NCBI GenBank assembly: GCA_938014885.1
Contig: CALLQI010000003.1
Span: forward strand, 397,301 to 461,300
DNA from: an uncultured bacterium
GTDB taxonomy: Bacteria > Planctomycetota > UBA8742 > UBA2392
Reading direction: 5' to 3'
DNA length: 64,000 bases
A program made the translations under genes and the position numbers. Below are positions 1 through 8,987 of the stretch, piece after piece. The stretch's first letter is position 1; each line of letters starts with the position of its first letter. Below the pieces are notes generated by a model. It was not told the origin of the DNA. It made no database searches and saw only the letters and a program-made list of their open reading frames with translations.

Positions 1-936
1 CTGCTGGCGTTCACCGGTGCCGGCCATGACGACCGCACGGGCAAGTACGCGGCCACGGTGAACGCCGCGCGCGGCTTTCTGCTGGGCAAACAGCGTGTGC
101 AGGACGGCGGCTTCGGGCTTGAGACCGACCAGTATCGCTCGGACATGTACTCGCACTCGATTGCCACACTGGCGCTGCTGGACTTGTTCCTGTTGACCGG
201 CGACGAAACGCTGCGCACCCCGGCCAAGCGCGCGCTGCAATACCTGCTGCATATGCAGGGCCCGGGCGGCGGCTGGGACTATGACCAGAGCCTGCCGCGC
301 TACGCCGACAAGTTTACGCACGCGACCCGCGACGACCTGTCCATCACCGGCTGGGCGGCGATGGCGCTGATTGCCGCACGTGAGGCCAACATCGAAGTCC
401 CGCGCGAAAACCTGCAACGGCTGGTGCGCTTCCTCCAAGAATGCACCCGCGACGATGGCGAGGCCGTCTACGCCGACGAAGGCGGCCGCAAGGGCCAGCG
501 CACGATGGCGATGATGACCGTCAGTTCGCTGTGCCGCCGCCTGCTTGGTGAAGAAGCCGCAAGCCCGGTGCAGGCGATGCAGCTTGAGCGCATGGCCGCC
601 AACCCGCCCAGTTGGGACCGCGCCGGCGAGACTTCGGGCTGCAACGAGTACTACTGGTACTACGGCAGCCTGTGCATGCTGCTGGCGCGCGACCAGACCG
701 GCGGCATTGACCGCTGGCGCGACTGGAACGCCGGCCTCAAGCGCACGCTGGTCGACAACCAGTGCCAGCAGGGCCCGCGCCGCGGCAGCTTTGACCCCGT
801 GGGCCAGTGGGCCGCGCACGGCGGCGGCCGCGTGTACCAGACCGCGCTGAACATCCTGACGCTTGAGGTGTACTACCGCTACGACCCCGAGTACCTGCGT
901 GCCCGCACCGGCGAGCTGGCGTACTTGTGGGATTAG
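1..936 (+). CDS. Prenyltransferase/squalene-oxidase repeat protein, 5' partial
   Basis: The reading frame is open to the left edge of the window, so the true start lies outside; a GTG at position 58 is only an internal codon. The visible 311 residues contain alpha/alpha-barrel type repeats of the prenyltransferase and squalene oxidase repeat family, for example GGGWDYDQS and DDLSITGWAAMALIAA, followed by a Trp/Tyr-rich NEYYWYYGSLCML segment. In PVC bacteria such proteins are often large and of unknown substrate; no cyclase DxDD motif is visible in the part present. The family is clear from repeat spacing, but the reaction is not known. Confidence 0.75.
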   Translation: MLAFTGAGHDDRTGKYAATVNAARGFLLGKQRVQDGGFGLETDQYRSDMYSHSIATLALLDLFLLTGDETLRTPAKRALQYLLHMQGPGGGWDYDQSLPRYADKFTHATRDDLSITGWAAMALIAAREANIEVPRENLQRLVRFLQECTRDDGEAVYADEGGRKGQRTMAMMTVSSLCRRLLGEEAASPVQAMQLERMAANPPSWDRAGETSGCNEYYWYYGSLCMLLARDQTGGIDRWRDWNAGLKRTLVDNQCQQGPRRGSFDPVGQWAAHGGGRVYQTALNILTLEVYYRYDPEYLRARTGELAYLWD

Positions 937-989
937 CCGCCAGCTGCACCCCCGCTCATCTTCCGTTCCGTGATTCGTATAACGGAAGC

Positions 990-1544
990 ATGGCCGATCC
1001 CCATGATCTGCTGGTAGTAAGCATTCCCGGGCTTGCCGGCTGGATGCTGCAGGCGCATGCGCCGGTCTTGCTCGGGTTTGCCGAGCGCGCGCGCCGCGCA
1101 TCGCTGGTAGTGCCCGCCGGCTGCCAGCCCGCACAGCTTGAGGCCGCGCTCGAAACGGGCATGTTCCCGCCGCACACTGGTTTGCCGTTCTGGGAGCTTG
1201 CGGGCCGCGTCGCCGGGGCGGGTTCATGCCGTCTGCATCGCCTCGGCCACCTCGCGCAGGCCGATCACGCGGCGCTGGCGGATGCGATTGCCAGGGCCGA
1301 CGCCGAGTTTGCTTCCATCGAGGCAACCCATCGTGACGACTTCGCGCTGGTCGTGGTTTCGGCCTGGGCGCGCACGCCTGCCGGCCTGCCAGCCACACAG
1401 GACGCACCGCCCGATGAGCGGCCGGTGCTGCTGTCGCGCAACCTTGAGCAGCCCAAGACCTGCATGGGCCTGCTGGAAGTCGCCGGGCTGCTGCGCCGCG
1501 CGTTGACCGGGCAAAGGGTTCAAGATGCCTGCCCGACGCCTTAG
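990..1544 (+). CDS. Conserved hypothetical protein
   Basis: This 184-residue protein begins at the ATG at 990 (MADPHDLLVVSIPGL); an in-frame start at 927 would overlap the previous stop and adds a poor N-terminus. The N-terminal strand DLLVVSIPGLAGWML and the segment ETGMFPPHTGLPFWE faintly recall the opening of alkaline-phosphatase-superfamily phosphodiesterases, but the metal-binding residues are not evident and the protein is much shorter than those enzymes. It overlaps the next gene by 20 bp, so the two are probably co-transcribed. Function unknown. Confidence 0.6.
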   Translation: MADPHDLLVVSIPGLAGWMLQAHAPVLLGFAERARRASLVVPAGCQPAQLEAALETGMFPPHTGLPFWELAGRVAGAGSCRLHRLGHLAQADHAALADAIARADAEFASIEATHRDDFALVVVSAWARTPAGLPATQDAPPDERPVLLSRNLEQPKTCMGLLEVAGLLRRALTGQRVQDACPTP

Positions 1545-2070
1545 TCTGCTGCTTGTGCTGCTTTGCCTTGCCGGTTGCGCAACCGCGCCGACGACCACAT
1601 CGCCGATTCCGGACCGAGCGGTTGTGCAGGTGCTGCCGGTGCGCAACCTGGCCGGCGTGCCGGTTTCAATCCCTGAGCTGTGGCTCGGCGACGCGGGCGA
1701 CGCGGCCGCCGACTTGAAGGTTGACCCCGTGGACATGCGCCTGCTGATTGAGGCCGCGCTGATCGCGGGCATGCAGGATTCCGGCCACCAGGTCAGCAAC
1801 GAGGCCGGTTTCCGGCTGCACGCCGCCGTGACCCGTTTCGAGTTGCTTGAGCTGCGCGCGACCGGCCGCGTGATCCTTGGCGTGGCCGTGATCGCCGTGG
1901 ACGCGGCCGGCAATGAACTGGCGCAGGGCAAGGCGGAACTTGAGTACCAGTTGATGCGCGTCGCGCCCGACAACGCGGGAACACTGGGTGATGAGCGCTT
2001 CCTGCGCGCGCGCCTGGAAGGCCTGGCCGAAGCAGCCACCCGCGCGGCCCTGCTGGACGCGGGGCTCTAG
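1525..2070 (+). CDS. Putative lipoprotein
   Basis: The 181-residue product starts with a classic lipoprotein signal: positive residues, a leucine-rich core and the lipobox LAGC with Cys18 as the likely lipidated residue. The mature part alternates short strands and helices, including a region resembling the fold of small outer-membrane assembly lipoproteins, with a conserved-looking VTRFELLELRATGRVILGV stretch. It starts inside the end of the preceding gene and ends two bases before the ATG of the membrane protein that follows, indicating one operon. Export to a membrane is well supported; the role is unknown. Confidence 0.7.
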   Translation: MPARRLSLLLVLLCLAGCATAPTTTSPIPDRAVVQVLPVRNLAGVPVSIPELWLGDAGDAAADLKVDPVDMRLLIEAALIAGMQDSGHQVSNEAGFRLHAAVTRFELLELRATGRVILGVAVIAVDAAGNELAQGKAELEYQLMRVAPDNAGTLGDERFLRARLEGLAEAATRAALLDAGL

Positions 2071-2071
2071 C

Positions 2072-3100
2072 ATGGGCAACGGCGCGGGCGAACCCAACAA
2101 GGCGCAAGCCAAGCCACAACCGGCAATCCGGCCGGGCGCCGGTGATGCGCGCCGCGCGGCCGTGATTCGCGCGGTGTTCGGGCTGGGTGCCTGGGGCGTG
2201 TGCCTGGCGTGGTTCAATCCTGCGTGGGAAATGGCGCTGCTGTGGTTCGGCATCCTGGCGCTGGTGCCGGTTGCACTGTCCATGTTCGATGAACTGGAGC
2301 GCGCGGGCGGCGCGCTGCTGCATCACGCGGCCCGGCTGCAACCGGCAGCGGCGCTGCTGCTGGTGGCGGCCTGGCAGCCTGAGACGCGCACGATTCTGCT
2401 GGCGATTCCGTGGATTGTGGTGACAGGTTTCTGCGGCCTAGCGGGCCTTGAGCGGCTGGTGAAGCTGGGGCTGCGCCGCCCGGCGGCCGCGGGCGACGTG
2501 GGGCTGATCTACTTCATGGTCAGCGGGGCCTGGGCCGGCGCCAGCGTGGCCGAGTGGCCGGTGTTCGGGCTGCCACCGCTGATCGCGTTGCTGACGGTGG
2601 TGCACCAGACCTACGCCGGGCTGATCCTGCAGGTGGTGGCCGGAAAGATTGCCGGGCGCGTGTCGGAGCGTTCGCCGCACCGCTGGATGCAGCGCGTGGC
2701 GTGCGGGCTGCTGGTGCCGGTAAGCGTCGGCAACATGGGTATCGCGACCGGCATTGTGATCACGGCGTACACGGGTTGGGCCGGGTTTGAGTTCGGCGCG
2801 GTGTGTCTTTACGCGTCAAGTGTGATCGTGCTGGGCTGGTTCCAGTTGTATGTGGCGTTCGCGAGATCGTCGGGCCTGCCGGCGGTGTCGCGGATACTGC
2901 TCGTGATCGCGGACCTGAGCCTGGGCACGGCGCTGACACTGGCGATCATCTTCGCGTGGGGCACGCTGCGCGGCTACCCGACGCTGGTGATCCCGCAGAT
3001 GATCACATGGCACGGGACGCTGAACGCGCTGGGTTTCGGGGCCTGCGGGCTGCTCGGCTGGTGGCTGGCCAAGCGAGCACAATCGGCGACCCGCCGATAA
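2072..3100 (+). CDS. YndJ-like polytopic membrane protein
   Basis: The 342-residue protein has about nine hydrophobic segments after a hydrophilic, proline-rich N-terminus of some 25 residues. Two short motifs suggest the YndJ family of uncharacterised membrane proteins: a HQTYAG segment in the middle and the C-terminal HGTLNALGF, which as I recall is the most recognisable part of that family. The start at 2072 follows the lipoprotein stop by one base; an earlier in-frame ATG at 1988 lies inside that gene and is unlikely. The function of the family is unknown. Assignment rests on motif memory, so it is moderate. Confidence 0.6.
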   Translation: MGNGAGEPNKAQAKPQPAIRPGAGDARRAAVIRAVFGLGAWGVCLAWFNPAWEMALLWFGILALVPVALSMFDELERAGGALLHHAARLQPAAALLLVAAWQPETRTILLAIPWIVVTGFCGLAGLERLVKLGLRRPAAAGDVGLIYFMVSGAWAGASVAEWPVFGLPPLIALLTVVHQTYAGLILQVVAGKIAGRVSERSPHRWMQRVACGLLVPVSVGNMGIATGIVITAYTGWAGFEFGAVCLYASSVIVLGWFQLYVAFARSSGLPAVSRILLVIADLSLGTALTLAIIFAWGTLRGYPTLVIPQMITWHGTLNALGFGACGLLGWWLAKRAQSATRR

Positions 3101-3196
3101 GTCCAGACGGGCCTCCGACCCTGGCGTCTCTGTCAGCCCAATTCGCAGCCTTGGTTTGCGCGCAACTCGACGCCTCCGTAGTAGACGTAGCTGTAC

Positions 3197-3443
3197 AGCC
3201 CCGCAGGGGCGGATTACTCCTAGCCCGGCGCGCAGCGCCGGGTTGGCGAGCGCGTTGAATTCCGAGCCCCCGTCAGGGGGCGGCATACAACCAGCGCGGA
3301 GGACAGAGTATGCAGCCCCGTCCGGGGCTCAGGTTCTGCGTCGGCGCGTACCCGGCGCTTCGCGCCGGGCTACTATATGCCGCCCGCTGCGCGGGCTTTA
3401 AAGCAATGCGAGTGGGCGGGCCCCGCGACCTGACGGTCGGGGC
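3197..3443. repeat. Cluster of GC-rich REP-like palindromes
   Basis: The 364-bp gap between two convergent genes (3101-3464) holds no convincing gene but at least six short palindromes: at 3197-3212 (CCCC-GCA-GGGG type), 3224-3242 (CCCGGCG ... CGCCGGG), 3266-3281, 3314-3329, 3351-3369 and 3382-3396, then a longer imperfect one at 3420-3443. Two pairs are near copies of each other (3197 with 3314, 3224 with 3351). The last could serve as a shared transcription terminator for both flanking genes. Two alternating hairpin types repeated in order suggest a duplicated REP-like unit. Confidence 0.7.
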
Positions 3444-3464
3444 TCCCTGATTGCTGGTGGTGCG

Positions 3465-5111
3465 TTAGTCCCTCAGTTCTTCGGCGTACTTGCGGGCTTG
3501 CTGGCGTAGCACTGGCGAGGCGTCGCGGTCTTTGACCAGCAGGAAGAACGGCCTCAGCTTCTTGTCTTTCATGTCGCCGAGTTTGGTCAGTGCGGCCTGG
3601 CGCACGCGCAGGGATTCGTCTTCGTCCACCAGCCGCTTCAGGCGTTCGACGTCGCTGACGTGGGCCACGGCGACGGCGCGCAGGCCGGCTTCTTTGTTCG
3701 GGTTCAGGAACTCTTCGAGCAGCAGGTTGCGGTCGTTGTCGCTGCGGGCTCGGCTGAGCAGCGCGCCCAGCGCCTGCGACTGGATCGCGACGTTGGTGCC
3801 TTGCTCGACAATGCTGCGCAGCTCGCTGTCGGCCTCACGCAGGTGGCTCTGGCGCAGGCCTTCGACGGCGCCTTGCGCGAACGCAACCTCAGGTTCGGCG
3901 GCCGCCGCCGTCAGCACGCGCAGGTCGTCAGCGGTGGTGGCCATGGCGCCCAGCGCGGCGAGATAGTCGCCGTAGTTGGCGTCCTTGCGCGCGATGCCGG
4001 CATCAACAAGCTCGCGCGAGTGCGGGAACTCGTAGCGGGCCAGCGCCTGGATCAGTTGCTGCTTGAGTGCGAGTTCAACGTTGCCCTGCAACAGCGTCCG
4101 GTACAGGTCGCGCAACGCGTCAGCCTGTTCACGAAGCCAGGCCAACAAGGGGCTGGCGGGTGGCGCTGCGGCGGAGACTTGCGCGCGTTGATTCCATGCC
4201 TGCAGTGTGCAGAACAAGTACGGCTGCAGCCTCGGCGACTGCAAATCACCCAGCGCGCTGGTGACTTCCGGCAGGCTTTGCAGCCACGCGAAGAACGCGC
4301 CCTCGCGAATTTCGGCGATGGCTGTAGCGCGCTCCAGCAGCGCCCGCAGTTCATTGCGCAGGCGCGGAAGCACGATGCCCGGCAGGTTGGCGAGCTCAAG
4401 CTCAATCAGTGTGAACAGCGCCTCGCGCAGCAGCCACTCGGGCTTTTCGGTGTCGAGGAGGTTGCGCAGGAAGGACATCAGCCGTTCGTCGAAGATGCCG
4501 TCGCGCGCGGTTTGGGCCAGCACGCGCATCAGTTCGCTGGTCAGCAGTTTCAGCTCTTCGGGTTCGCCGATCAGCAGCTCGGGGTCAGTGCCCATGAACT
4601 TGGCGGTGCGGCGGTCATAGCTGAAGAAGGCCCAGTCGCGGCGCGACTCGGCCGCGTGAAACGCCCGGAAGTACTCGATCCGCACCCAGGCGCTGGCTTC
4701 GCTTTCGAGTGCCTTGCGCACGCACTCGTCCACCAGTGTCGAAGGCCGGCACTTGCTCAGGCTTTCATGCGCGAGCTTGATCCCGCGGCCGTCGCGCACG
4801 TTGGTGGCGTGGGCAAGCTGGCCCAGGAAAATCTCGATCTCGCGCGCGCTGTTCGCGGGCTCGGGCTCGGGCTCGGTGCCGTCGAGGTCGCGAGCTTCGT
4901 TGCCGGCGGGGTTGTCCGGGTCGTCGGGTGCGGGCTGGTTCGAGGGCACGGGCAGCGACTTGCCGCGCGAACCCAGGTCAGGGATCGGGCTGCGAGCCGC
5001 ATTATTGGCCGCGGGCAGGTCGGCAGCGGGCCACTTCCACCAAGCCAGCGCGAGGCCGCCAACCACCAGCGGAATCACAACAAAAGGCCAATAGGGCACA
5101 CGCTGCGCCAT
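3465..5111 (-). CDS. HEAT-repeat protein with N-terminal membrane anchor
   Basis: The 548-residue protein starts at the ATG at 5111 (MAQRVPYWPF); a longer frame to 5231 would begin inside an intergenic repeat. Residues 7-24 form a single membrane anchor, followed by a low-complexity Pro/Asp/Glu linker and then a long all-helical region. The C-terminal third shows HEAT-like repeats with LR..A...L signatures, ending in DASPVLRQQARKYAEELRD. Such proteins act as binding scaffolds; no enzyme motif is visible. It is convergent with the YndJ-like gene and shares its strand with the M3 peptidase upstream, but a 383-bp repeat-rich gap argues against tight co-transcription. Confidence 0.7.
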   Translation of the reverse strand: MAQRVPYWPFVVIPLVVGGLALAWWKWPAADLPAANNAARSPIPDLGSRGKSLPVPSNQPAPDDPDNPAGNEARDLDGTEPEPEPANSAREIEIFLGQLAHATNVRDGRGIKLAHESLSKCRPSTLVDECVRKALESEASAWVRIEYFRAFHAAESRRDWAFFSYDRRTAKFMGTDPELLIGEPEELKLLTSELMRVLAQTARDGIFDERLMSFLRNLLDTEKPEWLLREALFTLIELELANLPGIVLPRLRNELRALLERATAIAEIREGAFFAWLQSLPEVTSALGDLQSPRLQPYLFCTLQAWNQRAQVSAAAPPASPLLAWLREQADALRDLYRTLLQGNVELALKQQLIQALARYEFPHSRELVDAGIARKDANYGDYLAALGAMATTADDLRVLTAAAAEPEVAFAQGAVEGLRQSHLREADSELRSIVEQGTNVAIQSQALGALLSRARSDNDRNLLLEEFLNPNKEAGLRAVAVAHVSDVERLKRLVDEDESLRVRQAALTKLGDMKDKKLRPFFLLVKDRDASPVLRQQARKYAEELRD

Positions 5112-5173
5112 GACGTCCTTAACGAATGAAGCTTCCAAATCGCCGGAATCCCCTGTTGGCCGCAAAGCACGGC

Positions 5174-5496
5174 AACTGCGTTGGAACCACAAAGGGCCAC
5201 GAAGTACCACGAAGAACGGCAACTGCTGCAACTGCTGACGCGAGGGACGCGAAGGAACGCGAAGAACGGCAACGGCGGGATAACCACGGATTCACACAGA
5301 TAAACACGGATACGGCCGAAAGGCCGGGGACGCCCGCCAACAGCGGGCGCAGAGCAACTGATTTTTCTATTCAACAGCTGCGGCGTTCATGGCGAAAAAC
5401 AGGAGCCCAGAGCGCGATGATGCAGTTGTAGTTAAACCCAAAAGCAGTTGCAGTTCTTCGTGGTTCTTCGTGGCGCTTCGTGGTTCAAACGCAGTT
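5174..5496. repeat. 53-bp long inverted repeat, CCACGAAG family
   Basis: In the 383-bp gap 5112-5494 I see no gene. Positions 5174-5226 and 5444-5496 are inverted copies of each other, matching at 48 of 53 positions by my alignment, with a 217-bp spacer. Each arm is built from short degenerate units around CCACGAAG and is flanked by AACTGC motifs. The right arm runs into the stop codon of the peptidase gene. The spacer holds further short-period sequence (CACGGAT and ACACAGATAAACACGGATA type units at about 5283-5311). Confidence 0.85.
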
Positions 5497-7189
5497 AGCC
5501 CCGGCTCGCAAGCCAGTCGCGGGCCTTGCTTACGACCGCGTCCAGGCAGCCCGGTTCGAAGGGGCTTACGAGGTTGGCGCCTTTGGCCAGTTGCTGGAAC
5601 GGGGCCTCACCGCCGCGCTTGCACAGGGCCACGTAATCGCGCATGGCCGCGTCGCGGTCCTGGTCGGCGCGCACCCAGAACTGCATCGCGCACACCTGCG
5701 CCAGCACGTAGTCGATGTAATAGAACGGGCTCAGGTAAATGTGCCGCTGGGCCTGCCAGAACCCGCCTTCGCTGCAATGCGGCAGGTCGTCGTAGTCGCG
5801 CCACGGCAGATACGTCGCTTCCATGCGCTTCCACATTTCAAAGCGCTCGGCCGGGCTGGCCTGCGGATTCTCGTACACCAGGTGCTGGAAGTGATCGACC
5901 GCGCAGCCATAGGGCAGGAAGAACAGGCTGCCGATCAGGTGGCTGCGGCGGAAGCGGTCCGCGTCTTCGTTGAAGAATTTCTCCATCCACGGCCAGGTGA
6001 TGAACTCGAGGCTCATCGAGTGAATCTCGGCGCTTTCGTACGTCGGCCACAGGTAGTCGGTCAGGCGCTGGTTGCGGCTGCTGTAGCTCTGGAAAGCGTG
6101 GCCCATCTCGTGGGTGAAGACTTCCACGTCGCCCTGCGTGCCGTTGAAATTGGCGAACACGTACGGCACGCCCCAGGTCGGGAAGCTGGTGCAGAAGCCG
6201 CCGCCGGCCTTGCCTTCGCGCGACTTGAGGTCGAGCAGTTGCTTCTCACGCAGCAGCTTGAAGAAGTCGCCGAGGCCGTGGCCGATTTCGCTGAACATTT
6301 CCTGCGCGCGCTGGTTCATCCAGTCGTGATCGCCGTGAGGCCGCGGCGCGCCCATGGCATCATGGATGCCGTCGTCCCAGAACTTCACTTTGTCGATACC
6401 CAGTGTGCGCGCGTCTTGCTCGGCCAGTTTGGAACACAGCGGCACGACCTGCTGCACGACCTGCTGGCGCAGCTTTTCGACATCGTTGCGGTTGTAATCG
6501 ACGCGGTGCATGCGCAGGTAGCCGAGCTCGACGTAGTCCTTCAGGCCCAGCTTCAGCGCGCTTTCGTGGCGCAGGCGCACCAGTTCATGAAAGATGCTGT
6601 CGAGGCGCGGGCGATTTTGCGCAAACCAGTTCCAGCGCAGGCCCTGGGCTTCGCGGCGGGTGGCGCGGTCGTCGTCTTTGAAATAGCGGCCGAGCCCGGG
6701 CATGTTCAGCGTTTCGCCGCGGAAGTTGAACTTGGCGTCGGACAACAGCTCGGTGTACTCGGCGCCGAGCTTGCTGATGCGTACCTGGTGCTCTTCGATG
6801 CTGGGGTCGAAGCTGCGCGCGTCGCATTCCCACAGTGCAAAGGCCTGCTTGCCGTAGCGCTGCTCAAGCTCAGTGCGGAAGTGCGGCTTCAGCAGCTTCT
6901 TCTTGAAGTCGTTCTCGAGGTTCGTGAGCTTCGGGCCCAGCTTGTCGCGGTAATCGCGGGCCTTTTTGTAATCGGGGTTGCGTGTGTCCTGGTTGAAGCG
7001 CAGGCCGACCAGGCTGCTCCAGGTTTGCGTCTGGCGGCGCAGGCGGTTCCATTCCTGCACCGCGGCCTCGCGCGCGTCGGCACTGGGGGCGCGTTCAAAG
7101 GCCTGCTGGATGCGGGCCATTTCGGCCGACAGGTGTTCAAAGGTCGGCGTTTCAGCGGACATCTGCGAGAATGCGGGTACGTCAGTCAT
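5495..7189 (-). CDS. pepF: M3 family oligoendopeptidase
   Basis: The 564-residue protein has the zinc-metallopeptidase signature HEMGH at residues 360-364 and a matching third ligand region, with Glu388 lying 24 residues after the second His in YESAEIHS, as in the thimet oligopeptidase/PepF (M3) family. Length and the long helical N-terminal half also fit M3 oligoendopeptidases, which cleave short peptides in the cytoplasm; no signal peptide is seen. The start at ATG 7189 is the first good one after the repeat region. The exact subfamily (PepF versus other M3) is less certain than the family. Confidence 0.88.
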   Translation of the reverse strand: MTDVPAFSQMSAETPTFEHLSAEMARIQQAFERAPSADAREAAVQEWNRLRRQTQTWSSLVGLRFNQDTRNPDYKKARDYRDKLGPKLTNLENDFKKKLLKPHFRTELEQRYGKQAFALWECDARSFDPSIEEHQVRISKLGAEYTELLSDAKFNFRGETLNMPGLGRYFKDDDRATRREAQGLRWNWFAQNRPRLDSIFHELVRLRHESALKLGLKDYVELGYLRMHRVDYNRNDVEKLRQQVVQQVVPLCSKLAEQDARTLGIDKVKFWDDGIHDAMGAPRPHGDHDWMNQRAQEMFSEIGHGLGDFFKLLREKQLLDLKSREGKAGGGFCTSFPTWGVPYVFANFNGTQGDVEVFTHEMGHAFQSYSSRNQRLTDYLWPTYESAEIHSMSLEFITWPWMEKFFNEDADRFRRSHLIGSLFFLPYGCAVDHFQHLVYENPQASPAERFEMWKRMEATYLPWRDYDDLPHCSEGGFWQAQRHIYLSPFYYIDYVLAQVCAMQFWVRADQDRDAAMRDYVALCKRGGEAPFQQLAKGANLVSPFEPGCLDAVVSKARDWLASRG

Positions 7190-7278
7190 GGAAGCTCCTA
7201 GTCCGGCCGCACACTAACAGCAGAGGGCGGCCGCGCAAACGGAGAGTCTCGGTGGGGGGCAACGGCAACTGCTGATAT

Positions 7279-7439
7279 CCACGAAGTGCACGAAGATCAC
7301 GAAGAACGGCAAAAGCGCTAACCGCCAACGCGCCAAAACGCCAAATGGTGTTTGGCGCCTTGGCGCTTTGGCGGTCATGCAGCAGCCGTTGTTTCCTTCA
7401 TGCAGTTGCTGTTCTTCGTGATCTTGGTGCACTTCGTGG
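7279..7439. repeat. Nested long inverted repeat, CCACGAAG family
   Basis: The 356-bp gap 7190-7545 contains a two-layer palindrome. The outer arms 7279-7311 and 7407-7439 match at 31 of 33 positions. The inner arms 7321-7345 and 7351-7375 match at 22 of 25 and are themselves built of repeated CGCCAA units around a 5-nt loop. The outer arms share the CCACGAAG and CACGAAGAACGGCAA motifs with the element at 5174-5496 on the other side of the peptidase gene. I see no gene here. Confidence 0.85.
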
Positions 7440-7545
7440 ACAAACGCCGTTGCTGTTTCGCGGTTGAAGTAGACGTCGCCGATCACGGTGGTCTGTGTGC
7501 TGATGCCGGTGTAGGGTAGTTGCACTCGAATCGCGAAAGGCCGCC

Positions 7546-8976
7546 ATGCCCACTTTGCTCAGCACCGATGGCTATAAATTCAGCATGGCGGAAGCCGGCT
7601 GGCCGCTTCGTGCCGAGACCTTCTATTACTCGCACCGGCGTGGCGGCGCGCAGTATCTGCCCCTGGACGTTGAAGCCTACGTGCGCAGCCATTTGCCCGT
7701 GGTCAAACCCGCGGACTACGCGTGGCTTGCGGCCACCGACTACGAAATGGGTGGCGGTTTCAAGGCCGCAATCTTGCAGACCGACAAGCTGCGCATCAGT
7801 GCCCTGCCGCGCGGCTGCTGGTTCTTTGATCGCGAGCCGGTGTTCAGCATGAGCGGCCCCAGCGCGCTCGTAAGCTGGTTTGAGCCGCTGCTGCTGATGC
7901 TGAACTATCGCATCCAGGTGGCCACGCTGGCGCTGCGCGACGCGACGGCGCTGGCCCAGGCCGTGGCGACCGTGACCTGCGATGCCCAGGCCGAGATCGT
8001 GCGCGAAACCTGCGACGCCGTGGAAGTGAAAGCCCCGCCGATCCGCGTTGACAGCGATGGCTATTTCAAGGCCGTGCGCGCCCAGGTGGCCGACCTGGTC
8101 AAGATCGTCGGCGACCCGGCGCGCGTGTTCGAAGTCGGGCTGCGCGCGGCCACCTGTCTTGAGCAGCACGAGATCGCCCTGCGCGCCTGCAAAGACGCCG
8201 GCGTGGTGCGCACCAGCAACGTCGAAGGCGCGCGCAAGCTTGGCATGATCGCCGTCGGCACCATGGGCCACGAGCACGTGCAGCGCTACGGCAGCGACCG
8301 TGCGGCCTTTCGGGCCATGCGCGACCGCCGCCCCAATCGCAGCAGCTTTCTGCTTGATACCTTTGACACCATCACCAGCGGCATGCCCGCGGCCTTTGAG
8401 ATCATTGCCGAAGAGCCCCACGCCGGCCACAGCGTGCGCTACGACAGCGGCGACAAAGTTACGCAGTACCTGGCAGTGGTCGAGCGCGGCCGCGCACTGG
8501 GTGCGGAGCCCGTGCACATTCTAGAAGACGGTTTCGACGCCGAGCTGACGCGCAAGTTCGAGCAATTGCGCGAGCTGGTGGGGGTGCAGCCTATGCGCCA
8601 GTTCTACGGCTACGGCGGCTACATCGTGGCGCGCTCCATGCCCGGCGGCCTCACGCGCGACAAGGTCAGCGCGGTGTACAAGCTGTCGCAGACCGGCGGC
8701 CGCCCGTGCATGAAGTTCGGCAACGAGACAGGGCTTGGCAAGCAAAGCCTGCCCGGCAAGCCGGTTGTCTTCCGGCGCACCAGCGCGTCGGGGCCGATCA
8801 GCATCATCGGGCAAGAAGGCGAGCGCCCGCCGCAGGGCTACACGCAGCTCACCGGCGGCCGGAATCATCAGGGCGCGATTGCCACTGCGGTCGCGCTGGG
8901 CGAGGCCGCGGAAGTGACCACGAGTGCCGCCACCAACGAACTGATCCGCCAGCTCAGTGCAAACAGCAATGGATAA
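7546..8976 (+). CDS. pncB: Nicotinate phosphoribosyltransferase
   Basis: The 476-residue enzyme converts nicotinate and PRPP to nicotinate mononucleotide in NAD salvage. The N-terminus LLSTDGYKFSMAEAGWP and the segments GTMGHEHVQRYG (His242 and His244, the region of the catalytic His), FLLDTFDT and VRYDSGD are hallmarks of the PncB family. The ATG at 7546 is preceded by an AAAGG ribosome-binding site. The next gene, 11 bp downstream, encodes a nicotinamidase-like hydrolase that would supply its substrate, so the two together form a nicotinamide salvage unit. Confidence 0.92.
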   Translation: MPTLLSTDGYKFSMAEAGWPLRAETFYYSHRRGGAQYLPLDVEAYVRSHLPVVKPADYAWLAATDYEMGGGFKAAILQTDKLRISALPRGCWFFDREPVFSMSGPSALVSWFEPLLLMLNYRIQVATLALRDATALAQAVATVTCDAQAEIVRETCDAVEVKAPPIRVDSDGYFKAVRAQVADLVKIVGDPARVFEVGLRAATCLEQHEIALRACKDAGVVRTSNVEGARKLGMIAVGTMGHEHVQRYGSDRAAFRAMRDRRPNRSSFLLDTFDTITSGMPAAFEIIAEEPHAGHSVRYDSGDKVTQYLAVVERGRALGAEPVHILEDGFDAELTRKFEQLRELVGVQPMRQFYGYGGYIVARSMPGGLTRDKVSAVYKLSQTGGRPCMKFGNETGLGKQSLPGKPVVFRRTSASGPISIIGQEGERPPQGYTQLTGGRNHQGAIATAVALGEAAEVTTSAATNELIRQLSANSNG

Positions 8977-8987
8977 GCGAGGCGAAC

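Noticed and set aside
3660..5129. 489-codon plus-strand open frame opposite the HEAT-repeat gene
   Set aside because: Its composition (runs of Gln, Ala, Arg, Val) is that of the antisense of a high-GC gene, and the minus strand has a clear membrane anchor and HEAT repeats.
5480..7201. 573-codon plus-strand open frame opposite the M3 peptidase
   Set aside because: The minus strand encodes HEMGH and a full peptidase; the plus frame has no recognisable motif.
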